This document shows positions 10,887 through 20,309 of a stretch of 64,000 bases of DNA, piece after piece. Both the position numbers and the translations under genes were made by a program. The notes under the pieces are model-generated. The model did no database searches. It saw nothing but the letters and a program-made list of their open reading frames with translations, and had not been told where the DNA came from. Numbering within the stretch: the first letter of the stretch is position 1; each line of letters begins with the position of its first letter. This DNA is from Rhizopus arrhizus (lineage: Eukaryota > Mucoromycota > Mucoromycetes > Mucorales > Rhizopodaceae): assembly GCA_024220505.1 (NCBI GenBank), contig JAKZZE010000024.1, positions 124,001 through 188,000 on the forward strand, written 5' to 3'.

Positions 10887-13800
10887 ATGATTATTTTCAA
10901 ACCAGAGTGGGTCTCACATTCAGGTATAGGAAAACAAGTATTTATTTGTGTATACGTATTAAGCAAATTCTATAGATAATACAAAGAGACCGTGCATTTA
11001 TTCGGTTGACGTTCACCCTGATGGATCACAACTTGCTACAGGCGCTTTAGGTAGAAAGAATGATTCTCATAAAAAGTCCTCTGACTCACCTAATAAAATA
11101 TAGATGGTACCATAAAAGTTTGGAATACAGCACCCATTTATTATGAAGCTGCAGAACAAGATCCCAATTGCCCCAAGTTAATTTGTACACTCTCATTGCA
11201 TAAAGGTAAAATTGAGAGAATATCAACACCCTGCAAAACCTAATTTTTTTTCAAGGTGCCGTGTCCTGTGTGCGCTATTCAAATAAAGAAGGACACTATT
11301 TAGCTTCTTGCTCGGATCAAGATAATTTGATTATTGTTTGGACAAGAGGCAGGTAAAATACACATTACTTTATTATTGTTATGGCTGTGACTAAAAAAAA
11401 AGATATAGTGAATCACATAAAGAAGAGAGTCAGGAGCATGCGTGGCTTCCTAGTCATCATTTGATAGGACACAAGGCTGGTAAAATAAGATTTTATTTAT
11501 ACACGTTGAAGAGGAATTAAGCAGGAATATAGATGTACAAGGTTTAGCTTGGTCAAAGGATAATGGATGTTTAGCTTCTTGTGATTCAGATGGGACGATC
11601 ATTATTTGGGATGGAAAGACATTTGGTAGGCATACAGAGAGGGAGAGAGAAAGGATAAGAAGGCTAATAAGTCAATATAGAGCAAGTAAAAAAGATTGAT
11701 AAACACGAAGGGTCTGTTAAAAGCATCATTTGGGATCCAGCAGGAAAATATTTAGCTTCTCAGGTATATTCACGAATAGTGGAAACAGCACAAGAGAATA
11801 ATGAATTCTATGCAGTCTGATGATAAAACAGTAAAGATATGGAGAGTATCCGACTGGGGGTTAGAAGCGAGTATTAAAAATCCTTTTATTCATTCACCCG
11901 GAACAGCTTTCTTTAAAAGACTAAGGCAAGATACTTTTGATATGATCATAAACATACAAGCTAATATTTTTAACAGCTGGTCTCCTGACGGCGGCCATGT
12001 AGCAGCAGCCGATGGGATCAATACTCATAAACACGTAGCTGCTATTGTAGCCAGAGATGATTGGAATACGGATGTATCTCTTGTTGGGCATAAACATCCT
12101 GTGGAAGTCACTGTAAGTATAAGAAAGGTAAACAGGACTCTCGTATTCATCTTTATTCTAGTCATTTAATCCTAGGCTGTTTTATATGTATGATGATGCA
12201 AAAAAACAAAGATCGATATCCTCTATTTGTGCATTAGGAAGTCAAGATAGAAGTGTATCTATTTGGGTGACCAAATTTAGTAAGCCCATTTGTGTGGCGG
12301 CTGATATATTTGATAATAATGTTTATGACATTGCATGGTACACGCTTATGATATGCATAGTATGGATGCAAGTTTAACGATTGATGTATAGGGCTCCTGA
12401 CGGTAAGAGCTTATTTGCTTGTTCACAAGATGGTACGGTTGCTTGTCTTCAACTTCAAGAGGAATTGGATGATGCAGTGCCTGAAGAAATTGTTGTAAGT
12501 TTATATGAAAATTGTAACTGCAATTATTAAATAAAAAAGGGGAGAAAATAGATGACTGAATTAGTGAAATACGGTTATGGAAAGAATACAATCAAGAGAA
12601 CACCAGTGCAAGAGAAATCAGCAATAGAAGGAGTGCAACAAGGAGATATATCAGTAAATGAAAAAGAACAAGAAAAGATTTCCGCTGTGAAAAATGGTGA
12701 AAAACCAGCTCAGCCTATACCGTCAAGTTTAGTTAGTAATGGAGTAAAAGAGGTAAATAAAAATGTAATTATTGTTGTTATTGCTACTTACATTTCTTTT
12801 ATATAGAAAAATACATCCAATAATATAGAAGTGACAAGTAACAAACGAAAAGGAATTGAAGAGTCAGAATTAGAATCAAAATCAAGTAGAGCAAAACCTA
12901 ATTGGATAGATTCACCTGTTGTTCCTCCAATTGTACAAAAGAGTCAAATCAAAATGGCTTTACCTAAAATAAGACCTACAATAAGCATCAAATCAAAAGA
13001 GGATGATTTAATATTAGAATGCCAAAATACATTAGCCGATCAAAGTATGTTTTTATGATTATGATGACATAAAATCACTCATATCTTTAGTAGACTCTGT
13101 TCAATCTAAAGTATCAGCAACAAGGCAAGGTACGACCGTGTGGACAGATTATTTGTCCAGTGCATCACTTGTATTAGCAAGCAACAAATTCTTTGCAGCT
13201 ATTGGCTGTGAAGATGGATCCATTCATACTTACTCACCTGCTGGCAAAAGACTTTTACCTGCTATCGTCTTGGAAAGTCCTGGAGTCCTGCTTCAAAGCT
13301 ATCACAGCTGGCTTGTCTGCATCACAGCCACTGGATTACTCTATTCTTGGGACGTGCTCAACCTCAAAAGTGCCATTGAAGGCATCTCGATCGCACCCAT
13401 CCTTCAAGTTGCTCAGCTCGAAGCTGGTAAGATGCATGAGGGGCCACGTATAAAGGCAATTCGAATTCAAAAGGACGGCATGCCTATCTTAGTGACCAGT
13501 TCACACCAGGCTTTTGTATATCATGTCAGGATGAAGGTTTGGCTTCGTATTTCGGATGCTTGGTATATTCTATCTGAATTTTGGGGTATCAGTGGACGAC
13601 ATAGCAGTGAGGATCATCCACTGGCTTGGCTTTCTTCGCACGTTGTTGCCACTACTAGCCATCAAACATTATTGGATATGTCTGCTACAACCAAGGTTCT
13701 TACAATTAGTCATATCGAAACACAGTTGGCAGTGGCTGCCTTGTTGAATTCGCCCGCAGAATACAAAGATTGGATGATATATTATGCGAAACGATTATCA

Positions 13801-14122
13801 GAAGAGAATGCAAAACAAAAGGCAGAAGAGTTATGTAAATGGTTAACAGGTCCACCTTACACGTAAAGTATACATAATGTATATAAAGAACACTACTAAC
13901 TTGTACTGCTAACAGTCCATCATCTGATCTTGTCAAATGGGAGCCAACTATCATGGTAATTGCATTGTATGTGATACTGTACAATTCAAGCTAATATATG
14001 TTTAACAGGGAGAGATATCAAAGAAGGATTTATTAAATGAAATATTACCCTTATTAGCAAAGAACCGACAATTACAAAGAACAGTGATTGAATTTACTAA
14101 TAAATCAGCTATTACTTTATAA
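10887..14122 (+). CDS. HIR1: HIRA/Hir1 histone H3-H4 chaperone, WD40 protein, about 815 aa
   Basis: Sixteen short exons were traced. They run 10887-10923, 10976-11050, 11104-11205, 11256-11352, 11409-11479, 11533-11625, 11681-11763, 11816-11925, 11977-12112, 12162-12337, 12392-12494, 12552-12752, 12807-13044, 13091-13862, 13916-13955 and 14009-14122; phases agree throughout. The N-terminal half is a WD40 propeller (YSVDVHPDGSQLATGAL, DGTIKVW, ASCSDQDNLIIVW, LAWSKDNGCLASCDSDG, SQSDDKTVKIW, FFKRLSWSPDGG). The middle is a polar linker with a KMALPKIRPT-like B-domain region. The C-terminal Hira domain is well preserved (VWLRISDAWYILSEFW). HIRA proteins deposit H3-H4 independently of replication. 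One intron (11926-11976) begins GC rather than GT. Exons 9-10 and 13-14 boundaries are confident by phase only. Confidence 0.93.
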
Positions 14123-14197
14123 TTTGCACAAGGAACCTGTCGCAGACAACAAGCATCTTTTGTGTTACGTCAATGCCACAGCTTTTTTTGTACCCTA

Positions 14198-14248
14198 TTT
14201 TTTTTTTTTTTTTTTTTTTTTTTCTTTTTTTATCTTCTTTTTTTTTTA
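14198..14248 (+). repeat. T-rich tract directly before the LRR gene start
   Basis: An almost uninterrupted run of T with a few C lies immediately upstream of the ATG at 14252. Similar coding-strand T tracts precede many other genes here. Confidence 0.9.
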
Positions 14249-14251
14249 ATT

Positions 14252-15368
14252 ATGGGGCAACAACAATCAAACAAAATAAACGAACCATTGACGTTTGGTT
14301 ACTATACACCACATATACCAGAAAGTACGACCGATTCGATCTATTCAATAGTGGGAGATACCGTGTCTATCGCAAGTGATTATGAAGACACATTAAAAGA
14401 TGAAGAAGGATGGTCTAAACTGACAGCCATTGATTATAAGCGGATGAATTCTATTTTAGATTTATCCAGTCAATCATTAATAAAGCTTAGTTCAAGTATT
14501 GCTTCACTGGACAACCTCACCAAACTAGACCTGTAATGTATTTACCCTACTGTTATCATCATAATACTAATACTTTTAAGGAAGATCCAATAATTTAATG
14601 ATCACTCTACCTCGAGCAATCGGCCAACTTGTCAATTTGGAAATATTAGATGTATCTAAAAATCAATTAGAATTTATACCAGACAGTATACAATACCTCA
14701 AAAAACTCAAAGCACTCAATCTCAGCAAAAATAAACTCACCCACATACCCAAAACATTCGGTCAACTCCTCCACCTCACCGTGCTGCTTTTAAATCATAA
14801 TCACTTGACCGAATTACCCAATGAGATCGCTCACCTCCATCACCTCGAGCATTTTGATATCTCTCATAACCGTCTGAAATCCATACCGGCTGAGATCACC
14901 GCCATCAGAGCGCTCAAGAAATTCTTGGCAGATGATTGTCCATTTGAGACCGAATCTAGTTACAAGCTGAGCCACAATCCACCAAGTCTATTCGAGATTT
15001 GTGCTCGACAAATTTACCTTCACAAGATACCCGTTCCCAACAAGGAATTAGCAGACTATTTGAAGGTGGCCAAGCGGACATGCTCGTTTTGTTCTGGTCC
15101 CTTTTTTGAGTCGTATGTGTCTCGTAAACGTATGATAGAGAAGCAGCAGGTAATCACGTTGGATTATGCGTTGTGTAGCGCACATTGGACAGATGAAAAT
15201 GATCGTCTCTTGGTCATGTTCTCCACTGGTAATAATCATAACAGTGAAGAAGAAGACATGAGCAGTGATGACGGACTGGAAGAGAGCTTTACACATGTTA
15301 AACATAATTTTACTCAGCTAGGCTCTCGGTTAAGAAGTAATAGTAGTATTAGTAATGGATCATCTTGA
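14252..15368 (+). CDS. leucine-rich repeat protein with possible N-myristoylation, 354 aa
   Basis: Two exons (14252-14532 and 14585-15368) join in phase. The longer upstream Met is in a poly-Phe stretch that is only the T-rich leader, so MGQQQSNKI is taken as the start. Gly2 with Ser6 fits an N-myristoylation signal. Residues about 75-210 form six or so typical LRRs (LEILDVSKNQLEFIPDSI, LKALNLSKNKLTHIPKTF, LTVLLLNHNHLTELPNEI, LEHFDISHNRLKSIPAEI). A conserved-looking C-terminal region has a CSFC pair and an acidic tail. LRR proteins of this type are scaffolds, often membrane-tethered. I cannot assign a specific ortholog; it resembles short LRR proteins related to the Ras-suppressor and SOG2-type families. 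Confidence 0.85.
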
Positions 15369-15416
15369 CTATAAATAAATCTGGTTTCTATTATTTTAAT
15401 GCAGGGACGCCGCCTA

Positions 15417-15516
15417 CACTCTTTCCAGAAATTGAAGCCGCCGTGACTTGTCGCAATTACATATAAATTGTATTATAAAACTTTACAAAATGCGACTTTA
15501 ATTTCTGGAAATAGTG
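15417..15516. mobile_element. 100 bp MITE with TA target duplication
   Basis: The element begins CACTCTTTCCAGAAATT and ends AATTTCTGGAAATAGTG. The terminal inverted repeats run about 25 bp with three mismatches. It is flanked on both sides by TA (15415-15416 and 15517-15518), the target duplication of Tc1/mariner-type elements. The interior has no coding capacity. It sits in the 174 bp gap between the LRR gene stop and the OS-9 gene start, so it probably contributes to one gene's 3' end and the other's promoter. It is not the same family as the two CACTGCAAATAA elements. Confidence 0.7.
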
Positions 15517-15542
15517 TATATGTGTAATATTTTAATTGTCCA

Positions 15543-16714
15543 ATGAAATTAAAAAACGAATTTATTGCTTTTTCTTTAATGAAAACTACCGTTAGTTTAT
15601 TCTTGTTATTTAATTCAGTCTTAGCCAATTATTTTATTGGAGATGACATTTTAAACTTGCCTCGATATAAAGTTTCTTTACTTGCTGATAATAAATTACC
15701 TCACTCACAATTACAACAAGTATGCATTATGATTATATAACCATATGACAAGTTTTTCTTATTCACCTTTGTTTAGTTTTCCACTGAACAAAATTTGATT
15801 GTAAGAGATATTTCCGGTCAACCCTTTTTATGTAATATACCATTCATTACAGACGAAAAAGAAGAAGAACATAAAGAAGAAAAGGAAGAAGAAGAAGAGG
15901 AAGACAAGATTATTGAAAGAGGATTAGATTTATTGAAACCTTTGGAAAATAGTTGCATTCACTTTTACAAAGGCGTAAGTCTTGCTTTTGTAATACAAAT
16001 AATAGTTACTAATGTTCTGTAAAGGGAGATCAATATTGGTCCTATGAATATTGTCATAATCAATATGTTCGTCAATTTCACATTGAACGCACATCTGAAG
16101 GAAAAATTGAGCGAAAACGAGAAAAAGAATCCAATCTGCTCGGTCAATACAAGAAGGCAAAAACCACTCTCAAGCAAGTAGGTGATCAACGTGTACTAAT
16201 ACAACAGTGGAACGAAGGATCAATATGTGACTTAACCAAGAAGCCAAGAACAACTGTGGTGCAGTATCAATGCGATTATCAACAAGCCAATGATCGTGTT
16301 TCCTTCTTCACAGAGGTCTCCAGCTGTCAATACCAAATTATCATATCAACACCTAGATTATGTGAGGAAATGAAGTTGTCTCATTTACATAAACAAACAG
16401 TATATCCTATCGCGTGTAAGCCCATTGTTTCTGACAAGTTAATTGAAGCAGAAAGGGAACAAAAACAAATTGAAGCAGAACAATTAAAAGAGATAGAAGA
16501 GCAGCAACAACAAAAGATACTTGAGGAAGTAAAGAAGGACAAGGAAGAGACACTTTTAGAAATGGTTCAACGTTTAAATGAGCAATTAGATACATTAAAA
16601 AGTCAAGTACAAACGTACTTACCCAATCAACAACAGGAGGTTATGACTGAAGATAACGCTATTGAAAAGATACTCACCAAAAAGAATCTTCAAATCATTG
16701 ACGGTTTTAATTAA
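15543..16714 (+). CDS. YOS9: OS-9/Yos9-type ER lectin (ERAD), MRH domain, 342-354 aa
   Basis: Three exons (15543-15719, 15777-15974, 16025-16714) join in phase. Two in-frame Met codons are possible. The second, at 15579, gives a cleaner signal peptide (MKTTVSLFLLFNSVLANYF). The mannose-6-phosphate receptor homology domain spans about residues 115-245. It shows the expected CIHFYKGGDQYWSYEYC opening, LGQYKKAK, the Gln-Trp-Asn-x-Gly-Ser-x-Cys block and the closing CDY...CQYQIIISTPRLC. OS-9 proteins bind trimmed N-glycans on misfolded glycoproteins in the ER lumen and hand them to the Hrd1 ubiquitin ligase. A highly acidic K/E insert precedes the lectin domain and a Q/E-rich coiled coil follows it. 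No HDEL-type tail is seen. Confidence 0.9.
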
Positions 16715-16785
16715 AACACCGACTATTTTGAGTTATTGAAGGGGGTGCCGCTCTTTTTTTTTTTTTTTTTTACTACAAAATAAAA

Positions 16786-17419
16786 ATGGGTTTAACACAA
16801 TCAAAAGTTGAAGCAGAGCCAATTGTCTTTATTAACCCTAATGTACCTGTTCAAGTAAATAATAATAAAAAAGAGACTATTTCTTCCATTGTAATTCTTT
16901 TTTCTTTTACGAGAGTAGTTTACCCCAAGCTTTATTCATTCATTAGAAAAAAAAGTTGAAAAAACCGAGGCAGGCCAAGTAGAGGCCCTTGTTCGTGAAA
17001 GAGTAGCCGAGGAATTAGCAAAAATGAAACAAATAGAAGGAGAAATTAAACAGACGCTTGTTGATGAAAATAAGCAAACCGACGTGATTGAATCTAACAG
17101 TCATATTGAAACCATGATTAAAAATATTAATAGGTAAAAACACAATATGCTTATGGCGTACTTTTCTTCTCTAATATCCACTATTTTACTTTAGAGCTGG
17201 TGCAAAGGATTTGCCTTTAGAAATTAAAGAAAAACAAGAGAAAGTGGTTGCTTGTTACAAGTAAATACATATTTAAAGAGAATAGTGATAATACAGTAAG
17301 TTAATAACTATTTTCATAGAAACAACAAAGATAGATCTCTTGACTGCTGGCAAGAAGTCATTAATTTTAAACAGGCTGTGCTTGAAGAGCAAAAGAAGTT
17401 CATATCAAAAACTCAATAA
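16786..17419 (+). CDS. MIC19: MICOS subunit MIC19 (CHCHD3-like), 149 aa
   Basis: Four exons (16786-16854, 16919-17133, 17195-17260, 17320-17419) join in phase. The N-terminus MGLTQSKVEAEPIVFINP has a Gly2 myristoylation context and the VFxNPNVPVQF motif of MIC19. The first intron was placed so that exon 2 opens FTPSFIHSLEKK, as in the family. A central coiled coil follows. The C-terminus carries one CX10C pair in VACYKNNKDRSLDCWQEV, the reduced CHCH form seen in fungal MIC19. The protein acts at cristae junctions in the mitochondrial intermembrane space with MIC60. A T tract precedes the start. The gene converges with TAF4; stop codons are 25 bp apart. Confidence 0.88.
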
Positions 17420-17444
17420 ATAACTTGCTTGTGTGTGGCATATT

Positions 17445-19295
17445 TTATTCTGATGCAAAAGTATTATAGGCTTTTAGCAAGGTACGTCGATTGGTACCTC
17501 TTCCACCTTGTACATCTCTTTCCATCACGAAGATTGCATCTTCTATTGTAATTTTTCTTTCTTTTTCCTTATTGGGTAAAGGGTGTCTTGATTGTTTTGA
17601 ATACCATCCCTCACTTATATCCGGCATGTCTTCGTCCTCTGATGTTTGATGAGATTCTACTTTCTCGATTGCCTTCAATTGATCCTTCACTCTTTGCTTG
17701 ACTTGAATCTTGTAGTGACATCCTTCTGGTGGCTTTTTGAACACATTCTGTGTACGATGTCTAGAAGCGCGAACCATATTTTCCATCACGGTTCGAATTC
17801 TATCTTGAGTTGCTAACGCCACATAAGATACAAAATCGCTGTCAATTTTTTTTATATTTACACTTTTTGCTAAAAACAGAAAATAGAATAGATGAGTTTA
17901 TACAGAGTTAACATGTACTATTGATTTACCGTATTTAAGAATCTTGTCCTTTAACATGGTAGGATTCATGAAGTCTTGAAATTTAGATCGGTCCATACCA
18001 TCAGGCAAAACTGTACCAGCCATATCTTCCTTCATAAAATGTTCTGCTTCCTCTTTCAAATCAACGCCCGCATATCCCATCACATCCGTTAATGCTTCAT
18101 AATCTACTCTGTCTCCACCACCTCCACCACCTCCTGTTGTTGGTGTCCCACTTGTCATATTTTGAGCAGCCGTCGATGCTGGTTTACTAGACACAAAAAA
18201 TGAGAATGTCACCAAACGAAATATGATTATTATTTACCTTGGAGGAGTTGGAGCATTTGATTTTGAGGGTATTTGCAATATAGGAGTTGGACCAGGTACA
18301 GCAGGTGTTTTGAATACTGGAGGTTTAACAATATTAGGTGTAACCATACTAGGTTGAATATGTTGTTGTGGCGGTTGTGATTGTTGCTGTAACTGTAGCT
18401 GTTGCTGCTGCTGTGATAATATATTTTGTTGTTGAGGCATCCTTGGCGGATAAATAGTCTGGTTGTTGTTTGGTATATGCTCTGATTTAGGTCTTTTTAG
18501 TTGAGGTGTATTCCTATACGTATATAAGAAAAATAATCTCCCACGCGTATATAAAAGAAACCTACATCAAATGATTCGTAGTTTCGTTTAGTTTTCGTTT
18601 CCTTTGGTCCTCTTCCGACAGTTGTTGTGTAATAGGTTTACTTTTAAGGTCTTCTAATTGTCGATATTGTTGTTGTCCCAAAATAGTCTTGGCTTGTGAC
18701 ATGAATTGTGCTGCAGAAATAACACTTGTTTGTAAGTCTCTGAAGAGTTGAAGAAATCTTTCCTTTTTATCAGGCGTTAGCTGCGATGTAATATTATCCA
18801 ATAAAGTAATAGGTGAAGTTGTCATTCCTCCTTCTTTCTCTTGTATTAACTTAAATGACAGACTAAAGTATATAAACACGTACCTTGAGATGATGAAGAA
18901 ACAGGAGGTTGATTAACAATAGGTGATTGAGGTGGGGGAGGTGTCAAGTTAGCTATGAGTGGACTATTGTTTGATATCACATTGGGTTGTAATCTCATTG
19001 CTGCTGGCTGTTGAATAAAAGGTGGTTGTGATTCAAACAGAATATCCGCGTGTTGATTTGATAACAAGTCATCTGTTTCGCTTGCACTAAAAAAATCTTG
19101 AAGTTCAGCAGGCAAATGAGCAAACGAAGGCGGCGCGATATTAGGATCATGTCCAGTATCAGGAAAACCTTGTACAATTGACTGAAAAGAAGCGTTTTCT
19201 GTACTTCCATTCAATATATCGTTCAATGAAAAATCAAGATCCTCTGGCACCAATTTCTGTTGCTGCTGTTGTTCATTAAAGCCTTCTTCCGCCAT
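17445..19295 (-). CDS. TAF4: TFIID subunit TAF4, 547 aa
   Basis: Five exons on the minus strand (19295-18884, 18839-18566, 18513-18238, 18186-17930, 17869-17445) join in phase. The N-terminal part is acidic and Q/P-rich. Residues about 140-180 hold a helical segment, DNITSQLTPDKKERFLQLF, like the TAF4 TAFH-proximal region. A long Q/P-rich linker and a Gly7 run follow. The C-terminal TAF4 domain (about residues 335-547) contains DRVDYEALTDVMGYAGVDLKEE, DFVSYVALATQDRIRTVMENM, a charged helix, and the ending DAIFVMERDVQ...RTLLKAYN. TAF4 forms a histone-fold pair with TAF12 inside TFIID. Length is moderate compared with animal TAF4. Confidence 0.92.
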
Positions 19296-19639
19296 GTTAT
19301 CTGGTGAGAGAGAAAAAGAAAGAATTTTTTGAATGTGACAAACAAACTACGAGGCGTATGCGGATGTTTAATTAGGTTGACGTCATAAAATTGTACAACC
19401 ATATTTTTACAATGTTTCTACTTTAAATTCAGACGATATTAGTATTTTTTGGACGAACCAAAGCTAACTTTCAGATGTCTAGCTTACCCTTGTTGGATGA
19501 AACAAAAATAAAAATCAGACGAAAAAAATTAGTTTTGAGACGAATGGAGGTTTATGTTCAGATTTTTTTTTACCTGTAATGATCTTAATCCTTTCAGAAG
19601 AAAGGAAAACCATGTTTGCTACGGCGATACTTGGATTGG

Positions 19640-20309
19640 AAATGCGATGTAACCTGCAAAGATTTAACTAGGGTGATTCAAGATGATAACTTTAGCAGTG
19701 AAAGAATCAACTTTTTTAGCAGGATTTTTCTTGAAGTCAGAGCAGATGTTACCACGACGGATATCCTTGACGGAGACGTGTTGTCATCAGGTATGTAATT
19801 ACCGTGTCAACCAGAAATGGGGATGAAAGGAACAGATTTGGGATTGAAGCCAATCTTCTTGATGAAGAAGGAGATCTCCTTGACAATGTCGTTGTAACGA
19901 GCTTCGGACCACTTGGATCTTGTTGATAGCAATAACCAATTGACGGACGCCGAGGGTGAAGGCATTAAGAGCGTGTTCACGGGTTTGATCATCCTTAGAA
20001 ATATCAGCAGCATCACCAACAATGATAAGAATTATATGATCGGTTTGAGAAAAGTACCAGTAAATATGGTCTTGATGGGATAAGAGCGTTGAATTCAGCA
20101 ATGATAAGAATAACACGATCGGCCTGAGAAGTACCAGTAATCATGTTCTTGATGAAATCTCTGTGATCAGGAGCATCAATGACAGCGTGGGGTTTCGAGC
20201 TTCAAGAAAGCAATATCGATGGTGGTAATCCGTTCACGTTCGGCCTTAAGCTTATCGAGGACCCAAGCGTACTTGAAAGGGCTCTTACCAAGTTCAGGAT
20301 CTTCCTTCA
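19640..20309 (-). pseudogene. translation elongation factor EF-1alpha pseudogene, rearranged
   Basis: Minus-strand frames match EF-1alpha in order but with frameshifts and stops. The match begins [20 protein letters not shown], followed by a TIDIAF block, [17 protein letters not shown] in another frame, and [49 protein letters not shown] and, after a deletion of roughly 100 residues, [10 protein letters not shown] come next. The first about 45 residues with the P-loop are missing. A block around the ITGTSQAD region is duplicated: about 20020-20075 and 20098-20154 match each other. The upstream end abuts the Fanzor C-terminus without a gap, and the Fanzor frame uses a stop inside this sequence. 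No introns are visible. The left limit is approximate. Confidence 0.85.
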
